The position numbers were made by a program, and so were the translations under genes. From positions 155,372,306 through 155,436,305 of the forward strand of contig OZ018326.1 in the NCBI GenBank assembly GCA_963969495.1: a DNA stretch of 64,000 bases, given 5' to 3'. This DNA comes from Ceratothoa steindachneri. Lineage: Eukaryota; Arthropoda; Malacostraca; Isopoda; Cymothoidae. Shown here piece by piece: positions 32,105-43,061 of the stretch (its first letter is position 1; every line of letters begins with the position of its first letter). Below the pieces are notes generated by a model. The model saw only the letters and a list, made by a program, of their open reading frames with translations. It had not been told where the DNA came from and searched no databases.

Positions 32105-35100
32105 CTGCCTTGTTGGGTAAAGCCTTTTTAGGCAAAGGCTAGGCCCTCAGCCAATACCTGGGGTGGGTGTCAGCAAGGGCATGCAGCCCATGAAAATTTG
32201 CCACTGCTACCTATTTGGCGGCTCGAGGGGGCGATGGTGAGCGGGCCCTATAGTCAGAATGTGTATGGTTGGAGCTGGGGTCCTGGGACTTGAGTGTGTC
32301 AGAGGGTACAGGGTACGTGGTTTTTCAGGATGCCACTTCCGCCCAATAGTTGGGGCTCGAACCTAGGAGGCTGCCCTGCCAGTGGGTGTAAAATGGCGGG
32401 ACAGTTACAGTGCCACGTGCGCGCATGGACAGGTGTCCCTGTAGTTGTCCTAGTGGGGTGCTCCGAAGCCACTGATACATCCGCGGGTTAAGGCTTGTGG
32501 GAATGGGATTCAGTCTCCTGGCTTTGGCTGTGAGCATGTGACAGGCTCATAACCTGTCCTTCCCTCCACTTATATTCTACCATGATTGGACCTGAACTAG
32601 AAAGACGTAAACCTGGATCAAAACCACCTAATCAACAAGAACAAAAAATGAGGCTGAGAATTACTAGTTGGAATGTGGGTAGTTTGAAGGGTAGACAGGG
32701 GGAGGTGATTGAGACCCAATCGCGGAGAAACGGGAACGTATGCTGTGTGCAAGAACATAGATGAAATGGGGGGAGGGGGGTCAGTGAGAATGATTGTGGG
32801 AAAGGAATCGAGATATAAACTGTTTTGGATGGGAAATGCTAACGGCTATGGCGGTGTCGGTGTTCTATTAGCAGAGAAGTGGAAGGAGCGTGTTACGTGT
32901 GTGAATAGAATTAATGACATATTAGTGTTAAAGTTGAATTTTGATAAAGTAATCATATCTGTTGTAACAGTGTATGCACCTCAAGTAAGCTTGGATGCTG
33001 CGGTCAAAGCATGAGTTTTGGGACGAATTAATCAGAGTTGTTGGAAGTATCGTAGAGAGTGAGATAGTGATCCTGGGGGAGACCTGAATAGACATGGGGG
33101 GGGGGGGGCGGAGGCACTGGGGTACGAACGAATGCATGGAGGTTGTGGATTTGGCACTAGGAATGTGGAAAGCGAGCGAATTCTGGAATTTGGAGAAACC
33201 ATGGACATGATCGTTTGTAACACCCTGTTCAAAAAAGAGAGAAGCAAAGTGGTCACATATACATCTGGAGACAGCCGTAGTCAGATAGACTATGGTTAGA
33301 AGAAGAGAGAGAAAATTAGTGAAAGATGTTAAAGTAATACCCAATGAAGAGTGTGTACAGCAACATAAGTTACTGGTGTGTGACCTTTGGTTAGGGAAAT
33401 TGCAGGCCAGGAGGAGGGTGTTTGTGCCTGGGAGGAAGGTGTGGAAGCTTAAAAATCAGGAAGTGAGGCAGGCTTTTTACGAGGAGTTCTGTACGGTACA
33501 CTAGCAGAAGAGAATAGTGACTGGTGGAAGTGTGAGTGAGCAGTATGGGAGACTGAAAGATAATCTTTTAAAAGCCACTGAACAGGTTTGTGGATGGTCA
33601 AGCGGTCCACCTAGACACAAGACGTCTTAGTAGTGAAATGAGGAATTTGAGGCTGCAGTGAAGGAGAAAAGAAGATAGTTTATGGCATGGAAGCAGGGTG
33701 GGAGTAAGGAAGTATACTTGGCAGCCAAAAGAAGGGCAAGTCGGGAAGTGTATATGGCTAAGTCAGAGGCTCAAAAACCTCTTCTTGAGAGCCTCAATGG
33801 TGCTGAGGGCAGGGAAAGGGTGTTTAAACTGGCTAGGCAGATGAAAAAGGAAAATAGTGATATAGCAGGTGAACAGTGCATTAAACATGAGGATGGTAGA
33901 GTTGTGGTTGGGCAGTACGATACAAAAAAGGCTTGGAGGGAGAACTATAATCGTTTATTTAACATAGAATTTGACAGGGACAGGAGACTTGTGGATTCTG
34001 TAGAACCTGTGGCTGGACCGTGGCCATCAATTGAGGACAAAATGGTGAGTGGAACCATCAATCACAAGCCAGAAGGTAAGACAGCGGGTGTTTCTGAGAT
34101 AAATGTCGAGATGTTGAAAGCTTCTGTCATATATGACTGGCTGAAGAGTGTGATTGTGAATGTGTATAAGGGTAAAGGTGATGCGTTAGAAAGGGGTAGC
34201 TACAGAGACATAAAGATCCTCGATCATGTTGTGAAAGTTATGGAGCGTGTTCTAGAAGAAATGATTAGGGAAAGGATAGACTTTGACGCTATGCAGTTTG
34301 GGTTCATGCCTGGAAAAGGAACCACGGATGCTATATTTATAGTTAGAGAGCTCCAGGAGAAGTACATCGCTAGGAAAAGAGCGTTGTATTATATTTTTAT
34401 TGACCTGGAAAAGGCTTTTGATAGGGTATCAAGAGATGTGGTGAGGTGGGCAATGAGAAAATTAGGGATCGAGGAGTGGTTGGTTAGGGTAGTTATGACT
34501 CATGGCTATGTACGAAGGTTCGACAACCCAGGTGAGGGTAAATGGAAAATTGAGTGATGATTTCTCTGTGAAGGTTGGTGTGCATCAGGGATCCGTTTTT
34601 AGTCCCTTGCTCTATGTTATGGTCCTGGAAGTGCTGTCACAGAATTTTAGGACAGGATTGCCATTCGAGTTGTACGCTGATGACCTAGTGCTGATTGCTG
34701 AGGATTAGAGGATGGCATTTGAGTTCAGGTTGTGGAGGAAAGGGATGAATTCCATGGGACTGAGAGTGAATTTGGATAAAACAAAGATGATAATTTCAAG
34801 AGTGGGTGGTGGTAATGACATCATTGAGGGTATGTGGCCATGTGCAGTCTGTCACAGAGGTGTAGGCAATAACTATATCTTGTTTATTGGATGTGGTTTG
34901 TGGGTGAATAAAAGATGTAGGGGTATGCTGCAGAATGATGGAGAGTTTCATTGCACTGTGTGTAGAGAAGAACAAGTGGAGGAGAGGAGACAGGAGAGGA
35001 TTGTATTTGATGGTGTGTCGCTTGAATGCGTAGAGGAGTTCTGCTATCTGGAAGATATGATCAGTGCAGGAAGAGGTGCTGGGGCAAGTTCTGTGGCAAG

Positions 35101-35661
35101 GGTTAGAAGTGGTTGGAAAAAGTTTAGAGAGCTGCTTCCTCTCTTGATGCTGAGGGTTTTTCCCTCCCAGCTAAGGGACGTGTGTACACTGCGTGCGTAC
35201 GAAGGGCAATGTTGTACGGCAACGAAACTTGAGCTGTGAAGGAAGAGGACATCCAGAGGCTCAAGCGTACTGAGATGAAAATGGTGAGATGGATGTGTGG
35301 AACATCTCTGAATTTGAGGCCTGGAGGTGACAGAGTTGCGAACTGCGGATTAAGGAATAGATAGGGAATAGAATGCATTAGTGCGGCACTGAAAAGAAGC
35401 AGACTGAGGTGGTTCGGTCATGTGGAAAGGATGGAGGATAATAATTGGGTGAAAGGTGTTAGGAGTTTGGAGGTTGGGGGTATAGCTGCCAGAGGGAGAC
35501 CGAGGAAGACGTGGAATTAGGTCATACAGAGGGACCTCAGAGAGATATGAATTTGAATAGAGAAACAGCCAGAGATCGAGCAGCATGAAAAGCTACCATT
35601 AGGTAAATAAGGCCGACACATGCAAGCATGTATGGAGCCTTCAAAAATGATGATGATGATG
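32105..35661 (+). mobile_element. Family B LINE copy B1 (RTE-like), near full length
   Basis: Plus-strand element in the E3-E4 intron, about 3.5 kb. The 5' UTR starts near 32105 with 'CTGCCTTGTTGGGTAAAGCC'. ATG at 32649 begins an endonuclease ('MRLRITSWNVGSLKGRQGEV', 'CCVQEHR'), continuing in shifted frames ('ISVVTVYAPQVSLDAAVKA', 'VKVIPNEECVQQHKLLVCDL'). An open frame 33682-34557 carries RT ('PIYKGKGDALERGSYRDIKI', 'GFMPGKGTTDAIF', 'IDLEKAFDRVSRDVVRWAM'). 'LYADDLVLIAED' is at about 34672-34705. A Cys-rich finger follows ('CAVCHRGVGN', 'WVNKRCRGM', 'FHCTVC'; about 34838-34957), then the C-terminal part to about 35590. It ends with (ATG)n at 35647-35661. Several frameshifts and stops; clade call tentative. 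Confidence 0.85.
33682..34711 (+). pseudogene. Family B (B1) reverse transcriptase open segments
   Basis: Longest readable part of B1. Frame 33682-34557 holds the Lys-rich linker and the finger and palm motifs up to 'AFDRVSRD'; a frameshift near 34530 moves into 34502-34708 with 'KVGVHQGSVFSPLLYVMVLE' and 'ELYADDLVLIAED'. The catalytic Asp residues of 'FIDLEKAFD' and 'YADD' are intact in the text. It reverse-transcribes element RNA in an active relative; here the frame is broken. Confidence 0.85.
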
Positions 35662-35976
35662 TGCCATGGCTATCTGAGAAGAGCGCACCAGCCTCAAATC
35701 AGCGGTTATGGTACTAAAAAAAAAGAAAAGAAACCCGCACCTGTGAAATGGACAATGGCCTACATTAATGCCATAAGATGAAGAGTGAATCAAGAAACTA
35801 CCCTTAGCTTCCCATATATCTCTATACACTAGCAGCAAACGTTCTATCACTCCTGTCATTTACTCCCTCGAAAGTCTCAATGGTCATGGCAACCACGGAC
35901 TTGGCGTTTTCTCCCATCGCCGACTCGTTCCCCAAGCCAGTGGACTTCAAGTACTCTGGAAACACTCTCTAAGTAC

Positions 35977-36153
35977 CTTGATGCCAGCGAGGAGTGTTTT
36001 CGAGACGAACCAGAATACGAGGTGACGCTGGTGGTGCTTCCTTTGCGCTCGACGTCACTCGTCTTCGGACGACCGAGATGAGAGGATACTCCTTTCTCGA
36101 CGAGTCTCACTTTCTCGGGGTTGTGTTTCAGTTGCACCTCGATCTTCTCGAAT
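35977..36153 (-). CDS. TRAPPC10: TRAPPC10 exon E3
   Basis: Acceptor 'TTCATTGGCCAG', donor 'GCATCAAG|GTACTT'. It shares split Arg codons with E2 and E4 (phase 2 each). Reads 'FEKIEVQLKHNPEKVRLVEK', then a basic, Ser/Thr-rich segment ('RKGSTTSVTSYSGSSRKHSS'). The first part continues the beta-strand pair begun in E2, like human 'VHVEQIVVNVHFSIEKN'. The rest is probably disordered with possible phosphorylation sites (inference). Confidence 0.9.
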
Positions 36154-36597
36154 CTGGCCAATGAAAAAACAAGAGAGTAGTGGAGTTGGGGTTCTTTTAA
36201 AATATTCGCCCGTGAGTGGCTGATCAGAAAAGACTTTAATTTGATGGAATAGTGGATATCATTAAGAAACAATTGGCTTTTGTTGTTTAAAGACGGGAAG
36301 GTAGCATACAATGACATAAGATGAAAAAAAAAGGGGTTTAGGTAGGTTTGAGGGGGAGGGGGATATCCTAATCTGATCAATATCAACATATACCACGTTC
36401 CTACAAAGTCGAGTCGGCACGCATCAATGACACAAGTAACACCCCTGTCACAGTCCTTTATGCCTTACAAATCACAAAGCTACCCATCCATTTGGGGGTT
36501 GATTTGGGAAGTCTATCGAAGTCGATGATGACAGATGCCCTCATATTAAGGGGATCAAGCCTGCACTAGGTTTAAAGGGTTAAGAATGTGTGCAGTC

Positions 36598-36840
36598 TTC
36601 AGACCCGTATCTTGACCCAGGGAAGAAGGACCCTGGTGGCAGGAGAGGCTCGAGACGACCAGGCTTCATCCTCGGTTTGTTGGTGCTCGCCTATAGGCAC
36701 TCCCGATCCTGGTTTGTGATCGAGGTATCCTTCCTCTAGCCTTTGCCCAAAAAGGCAGAACCTACAAGGCAGGAGGGGGGGGGAGGGGAGGCGCCAGGGC
36801 GTGTCCACACACCGGTGGGCCTGCACACAGTAATTTTTGG
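36598..36840 (-). repeat. Isolated family B 5'-end-like module, inverted
   Basis: On the minus strand it contains 'CTGCCTTGTAGGTTCTGCCT' and 'GGGCAAAGGCTAGAGG', the block that begins family B copy B1 (32109-32145) and occurs twice in B2 (about 43213-43250 and 43281-43320). No endonuclease or RT follows it here. A G-run lies at about 36775-36787. Confidence 0.5.
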
Positions 36841-37443
36841 GTACCAGTGTCCTTTCATACCCATGTGCTGTAACATCTTATCCCATCCGGGTTCATCTTA
36901 GAGCAGATTGCTCCAAGCACACCCTGTACAAATCCCATCTGTGAAGACCTGTTACACAATATCAAGCTTTGGTCTCTCTTTTACTTAAGCACTCTGCCAA
37001 AATCAATCTTTCTTTTATAGCATTTTAGCAACCCTTCAACACCCCAGCACACTCTTATACTTTCCATAAGTGCATTTGCATGCATTTTTCCTGCATGAAA
37101 GTACCACCTCGGAACAATCTGTCACAACCAAATTCACATCGTTCCTCATACCAAACACCTCTGACCACTCACCCCTCAGTCAATTTCACAAGCAACATCC
37201 CTCCAATTTCGGCCCCTTGAACCCATTTCACTGTTGATCATTCCATGACCTATACCACAGCATTACACCCATGCGTTACAGTTTCTAATATCACACCCCA
37301 CACTATCATGAGGGCCAAACAATCAACTAACTCCAATACATTGCTTTTAGCCCCTCTTCGCACATCACCTGTTAAACACTCCAATCAAGACCCCCAAATT
37401 CGTCTAACTCTTAGCCACTAACACTAGGTCACACTAGGAGCTA
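36841..37443. other. TRAPPC10 intron, C/A-rich stretch
   Basis: C- and A-rich, T-tract-poor sequence, perhaps the complement of an old G/A-rich LINE, but too decayed to assign. No gene. Confidence 0.35.
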
Positions 37444-37950
37444 TCGTTAGCCTAGAGGATACAATGTTGGACTTCTAGCATTGAGTTGGTGGGTTCGATT
37501 CCAGTGAGAAAGTAAACAGAACATTTAGCAGCGTTACGAGCTGGCAGCTCATTAGCAGATATGCTGAAACCTACCCCCAAGGGAGGAGGGGGGCTGCCAA
37601 GTATCAGCATGCACAAAGCACAACATATCCACTCTACTGTTCTGGAATCCTGCAGATGCCCTGTGGGGGCACTCATATCCACATACCCAACAGGTGAGCA
37701 CTATTGTCCACAATGGGTTGGTACTCCTATCCACATACTCCAGACACAGAACCATGAAAGAAGCAATGATTGTTGTTTGGTGTCAAAACAACATACTACC
37801 AGACACCCCTCCCCCTTATCCCTAATGAGGACTGGTCACTGGCGCTTTCAGTCTTGCCAGCAGGTCATTCTGATCTTTATGTATATTTCATTATCCAGTC
37901 AGGGGATCTCATCCAGGATGAGGGATCAGATGGTGGAACCGACTACTATC
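37444..37950 (+). repeat. tRNA-derived SINE, copy 2
   Basis: The head has 'TTAGCCTAGAGGATACAA' (A-box-like) and 'GGTGGGTTCGATTCCAG' (B box at 37491). The tail block at about 37852-37905 (CCAGCAGGTCATTCTGATCT, then TTTCATTATCCAGTCAGGGG) matches the SINE at 21045-21545. The intervening body has diverged. Sense on the plus strand, so antisense to TRAPPC10. Confidence 0.6.
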
Positions 37951-37951
37951 T

Positions 37952-38030
37952 TCTTTTTTAAGGCATCCATCTGGTGAATGCCAGGAAGAGCAATCCACTA
38001 CTAGCAAATAGCACCCATTCCTCATCAATC
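37952..38030 (-). mobile_element. Family A LINE 3' tail only
   Basis: A T-run followed by 'AAGGCATCCATCTGGTGAAT' and 'GCCAGGAAGAGCAATCCACT', the degenerate family A terminal motif, with no coding part. It abuts the 3' end of the SINE. Confidence 0.55.
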
Positions 38031-38289
38031 CCTAACATGTCTCACTCAGACCCTATCCAAAGAGAATTCAACTAGCCATGGTGTCACATTCCAACATTTC
38101 CAGCAGTTCAGACACAATCTTGTAGATGCACTTTACGGGCAGTGGTTGACTCAGATGACCTCTGATAGGCCCTTGAGGCTTTTCTCATCCATTAAATATT
38201 GTTGTTATAATCAAACCAATTACTCCAGCCATCTTTCATAAGCCAGCCAAACTACTAACTCAAAATGTTTTCACACCATCCATGAGTTT

Positions 38290-38530
38290 ACAGCCACATC
38301 ATATATTCTTACAAGGTATCAGAGCATTCTCCAGATTCATTAAGCCAATATGCATATTATGACTCTTATCTTGTGCTTTTTCAGCCAGTTGTATTAACAC
38401 CAACACTAGAATAACATAGTCCTTCCCTGCTTTAGCTAATCCTATCTTTCTTATCCTAAGTATTGTTATTTTTCTTAGATAATTTAAGAGAATTTTTTCA
38501 GATTTCTTTCCTATAACAATTAACAAATTT
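38290..38530 (-). pseudogene. Decayed RT fragment (unknown LINE)
   Basis: A minus-strand frame reads 'QLAEKAQDKSHNMHIGLMNL' and 'ENA', which resembles the RT segment 'LRQLAEKA...FIDLEKAFD' of RTE/CR1-type LINEs, with 'SREGLCY' before it in another frame. Weak and short. Confidence 0.4.
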
Positions 38531-39960
38531 ATTCCCCTATAATTTTTGCATTAACTCCTTTCCACCTTAAACAGTGGTACCAATATATCATTCTTTCATT
38601 TCTCAGCCAATGATTTTACCGTTGAAGACCTTGAAGTAGAACTACCAGACTCCATTATAGAATCACTATTTTTTTTAGTAACTTAGCTGCTATATTACCA
38701 TCTCATCTGTATTTTAATTTTTCATACTTTTCAGACCTCTTGCATCCTTACTCCGATACCACATCCACCAGTGGGTACTCATAGCTGTGCTGTTCATACA
38801 GCTATTCTTCACTTTCTTCCATCTTCCTTCCAAATTCTGCAGTGCTGTTTTCTTACTCTGATTAATTACTTATCCTTTTGACCCTTTGCATAAAGTAACA
38901 TGCATCTTACATTACCTCCCAACTGCAAGTTTCACATCATTTCTCCCTTTAGGATTGGACTTTATCTTTCGAGTTCTACCACATCCACATAAAACCTTTG
39001 CAATACCTGTCTACGATCATGCCATCAACCCAGCCTACATGAATACAAAAACATTAGATCTCCCACACCGCCACCATTATTGCCCGTGCTGTAACCTGAA
39101 AACAATATCCATCTCATCCTACCCCTTTACTATAACCTCTCTAGACCACTGGAGAAGGCATCATGCTGATGGTTTGGATTAAAGAGAATGCAGGAGGGTG
39201 GGAGCGACAAAGTTGGTAAGTATACAAGCATCTAGTTTTACTCTTGCAAATTCCACTTTCACACAAATAATTCTCAAGCCCACGCATCCATACCCAAGCA
39301 TTACATTATGCTAATCCTCACTCAATAACACAGCCACCTTCTCTTAAACCTTCCCATCACAAGTCATACCTGATCGCACTTTATCCCTCACATCCTTTTG
39401 TCTCCACTTAATGTTTCTCTCACATAAAACGAGAAATCTACCTCCTTTGAAGACATCCACTAACTCTACTCACCTCCCTCATTACATACACATCTCACAT
39501 TCCATCAACTCACATGATTCACAGGCTGATACAGATTAAGTGGAAAGGGTCAATGATAGCCCAACCCATTGCTGAAATGCATTTGTGCAATTGCAGCACT
39601 GATTTCTGGGATTCAGCTCCTGAGGCCAGTGCCCTTACCCATCTTTAGTCGCCTTTTAAGACACACTCCCAAAATAAGATGTGTATTTTATCCAGCTACA
39701 AGTACATTTGGGAGATTAAAATACAGACAACAGATTTCCAATCCAGCATCTCCAATAACCTCAGACACAGGGGCAATCAAATTTACTCCCCTTTAAGATG
39801 TGCAGCTGAAACCACAGAAGTATCATTATTCCAACTATTACAAAAATAAGAAAGGAAGGCTGTTTTCTTCATTTTATTTATCCTACTAGTCCCTCTTTAT
39901 GCCATACTTCAAATCACATCATCCTCTTTCGGCTTTTTTCCTGCCCTGTTTGGCAAAGAT
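38531..39960. other. TRAPPC10 intron, unassigned
   Basis: C/T-rich on the plus strand with several short open frames, none recognisable. Probably the complement of an old LINE (purine-rich on the minus strand), but motifs are not readable. Confidence 0.35.
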
Positions 39961-40080
39961 TTTTTTATAAGAGGATCCCATTTGGTGACTGCCATCAAAG
40001 GCATGTCACTGAAATTTCTTCAACTTTATTGCTTCTATTTTAGCCTACAAATAGGCTACGATGTTTTGTAAAGAGAATAA
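39961..40080 (-). mobile_element. Family A LINE 3' tail only
   Basis: 'TTTTTTTATAAGAGGATCCC', 'ATTTGGTGACTGCCATCAAA', 'GGCATGTCACTG' and then 'CTACAAATAGGCTACGATGT': the family A terminal motif followed by its imperfect hairpin-like UTR segment. No coding part. Confidence 0.6.
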
Positions 40081-40499
40081 GTGAGCACTCAACTTTCACA
40101 TCGCAAAACTAATAAAACTTTCATTTCAAACTCAACAATTCCATTTTAGATTCTTCTTTTGAGCTCTATCATTGTGATTACAACCCCTTAGTCTTCCTCT
40201 GACATCCGAGTCACTTACTTACCTTAATCTAATGATGCTACCCAAAATTCACAAAAGACATCTTAGCATACATACAAAATAGAAACAAAAACAAAACAGA
40301 GCACCTAGACAAGAAAAAGTACAACAAATACCTACACCTCAATGGTCAATATCGCAGAATGAACCTCAAAAGAAAATGAAAATAAACAAAGCACAATAAA
40401 TCACAAAAATTCAACACAACTCTGGAGGGCCATAAAGGAAATACATCACACCCAACCTCCACTCTCAACACATGAATCAATAATTACTTGCAGCAACAA

Positions 40500-41120
40500 A
40501 ATAGCTTGACCAAAACAAAAAAACACATGAAACACTACTCAAACATCAGTTTCTTCCCCACACAGATAAAATGGACAAATCCAAGGATATAAAAACATGC
40601 ACACAACCAAAGACCAAATTCCTCCATTCATCCCTGAAAACAGTTAGCCATCAAATCTCCAAAGCCTCAAGTCCTGACAATACAACAAACATCTACCTAA
40701 AACACCTAAGAAACAGCAACCTCATTCCACATAACAATACTATACACCAATACTCAAAACAACCAAACTCATACTGACCCATCTCACCCCTGGGCACATC
40801 ATTCAAAACCATTGATAAGCTCTAATGCATGAAAGAATAGGTCCTCCAGACATACCCCTTTCACACACATGGTTTCAGAAAAATTCACTAAACAAACTTC
40901 CCAAACCAAACCCATGCAACACATTCTAGATTGTTGCAATGGACCCCCTACCCTCATGCAGAATCAATGCTGCAATCAACATATACAAAGCTTTTGACAC
41001 ACTATCTAAACATATTCTTGTATGTATAATCTCCACACACCAACCATTCAAACACTTTCACACATATAGAATGTGCAAACACATTCCCACACTAATGACA
41101 TGCTTATGTACATGTCACTA
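40500..41120 (+). pseudogene. Heavily decayed Jockey-like RT
   Basis: Plus-strand frames read 'SKASSPDNTTNIYLKHLRNS' (RT start motif), 'PISPLGTSFKTIDKL' (fingers), 'PFHTHGFRKIH' (GFR motif) and 'IYKAFDTLSKHIL' (palm A, with a first Tyr where Ser is usual). Spacing and order fit a Jockey-type RT. The sequence is A/C-rich and full of stops. No ADD box seen. Confidence 0.65.
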
Positions 41121-42012
41121 AAAATATTAGGCATATATAATGCTGACTCCATTTCTCTTGCCCTTTTATGCCTGCTTTCTTACTCTCTTCTCTAAATTTA
41201 CTTACACACAAACTAAAATGGTTTCATTTCCTTTGCTTAAAATCTTTATTTTTCTTTATCATAATCATATTGCTCAATACCTAGGGAGGGGGCGGATTAG
41301 CTTATTAAATAGAGTAGGAAATAAAATTGAAGAAGAAAAGAATAGAGACTGATTTAAGGCAAATCCATCAACTCAATACAAGGTTTTATCCCATTCATGG
41401 CATTATTATAAGTATAGCGAGAGTTCCCAACCAGACTTTCTGATTATTTAGCCCATGATTGCATCACATTCAGCTGCCTCTACACTGACACCAGGCAGGT
41501 AGTCATCTTATTCTTATACCAGAGGAAGCCAAACGAGTTCATCAATGCTGAGCTACAATCCCCAGGTGAGGAAAGACCCATTTTCACCATGAATGAAGTT
41601 AAACCAATGAGTATATTTAACCAGAGTGCGCTTTGTTGGGCCTGTCAAATGGTGTTGCAACTCATAATTCGGAATCCATCTGTAACTGCAGATCTCCAAC
41701 TCCCTAGCATGAGTTTGAGTTAAGAAGAGTAAAAAAAAAAATACACAGCATAATTGGCAGTTATCCTGTAGTGTGTTGTGTTATGGCAAAATATAATAGG
41801 CAACCGAATAATTTATAAAAGATGACCTATTGGGTATAATAAAATATTTGGGGTGGATAATGAACGTCCCTTAAGCATACTGGATGTAATGTGAAAGGAG
41901 ACTATCTAACCACAATTTATTCCCTACCATTTTCTACTATCTTCTGCTTTGCAGTGTGAGCAGTGCAAAAACAACCAAGGTCCTGGAAGCATAAAACTAT
42001 CTAGCCTCCTAC
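41121..42012. other. TRAPPC10 intron, unassigned
   Basis: AT-rich start, then mixed composition. No coding or repeat signal that I can support. Confidence 0.4.
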
Positions 42013-42148
42013 CTGAGGGAAACAGGAAGATGACTGTGAATAGCCAATTCCACTTTGACCTCAGAGCCAAGAATAATTTTCCCGGTAGAGATGACCCGCA
42101 TCCAGCCGATGTCAAATATGCGTTCAGTGGAAATGTAGAGCGTGTTTC
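42013..42148 (-). CDS. TRAPPC10: TRAPPC10 exon E2
   Basis: Acceptor 'GTTTTTTTATTTTTAG', donor 'TCCCTCAG|GTAGGA'. Completes a Gly codon from E1 and ends in phase 2, giving a split Arg with E3. Reads 'NTLYISTERIFDIGWMRVIS', 'TGKIILGSEVKVELAIHSHL', 'PVSLR'. Matches human 'HKIVLPMHSFAQLRDLHFDP' and 'VGGVLCVEITMYSQMPVPVH'. A plus-strand open frame over the same bases is a shadow. Confidence 0.93.
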
Positions 42149-42187
42149 CTAAAAATAAAAAAACAAAATGGATAGTACGATAGGCTT

Positions 42188-42262
42188 TAAAAAAAAATTA
42201 AGAGTCCATCTGCCGACTGCTTACTTGGGCCTAAGTCGCCGTACTCACCAAGTATGATAGGC
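42188..42262 (-). mobile_element. Family A LINE 3' tail only, next to exon E2
   Basis: 'AATTAAGAGTCCATCTGCCG', 'ACTGCTTACTTGGGCCTAAG' and 'TCGCCGTACT' closely match the family A end near 59565-59620. It begins about 40 bp upstream of the E2 acceptor. The flanking homopolymer reads A on the plus strand, unlike the T-runs at other copies. Confidence 0.65.
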
Positions 42263-43045
42263 ATAGAAGATGATTTATAAGAGGAATTTTCCCCCTTGAA
42301 TATAAAGCAGAATACCAATGAGGGCATCTCCTATAGAAAGCTTGTAAGGAGACATCTGTAAAGAAAGGTGGCAAAGATAAAAGTAAAAATGTGTGGAATA
42401 TTGCTGCATATCCTCCTGAAAGCATTGGGGCTGGAAGAGAACAAAATCCTCCAGATGTCAACTGCAGCAAGGGTCGTCATGTTACAGATGGTATCCCCTT
42501 GCGGATGTGTAGAAGGATAGAGAAAGAAAGGAAAGATGGGAGTCAGTAGAAGGGAGGTGTTAGGTTAAACAGAATTACAAACCAGCAAAGAACCTAAGGT
42601 CCACTTGAGCGAGGCTCATGCAAGAAAGCCTCTAGAGGGTGTAAGTGAGAGGGGAAGGACACATAAATGAGACTCCATCTGTAGGCTTTGTCTGAGGTGT
42701 GTGCGCGTGTGTTGGGCACATTCTAAGTATGTCAGGATCTTAAATCTTGGATGTGAAATGGCCCACCTGGAGCAGGGGCTTTAAACGTCTCCCTGAGACT
42801 TAACTTAAAGGCAATGGGGGAGTAGCGCATTTACTCAAGGGAAGCGTAGGCTAGATAAGGTTGTTTTCTGGGAGGCATCTTCAATCTGTAGCCGTGCTCG
42901 GGAACACTACCTAGAGTGCTGAGAGAAGTTAAGGTGGGAGTGAGGGCCAAGGGTATGAGATTGAACCTGAAGGATTTCTATCTATGTTGGAGTATTGCTC
43001 ATGACTAAATTTTAGTGTCTGAGAGTGAAAGGAATTGGGAAATGT

Positions 43046-43061
43046 TGATCGAAGCATGTGT
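43046..43061. repeat. Target-site duplication of B2 (left copy)
   Basis: TGATCGAAGCATGTGT, identical to 46167-46182 on the other side of the family B insertion. Length and precise repeat are typical of target-primed reverse transcription. Confidence 0.9.
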
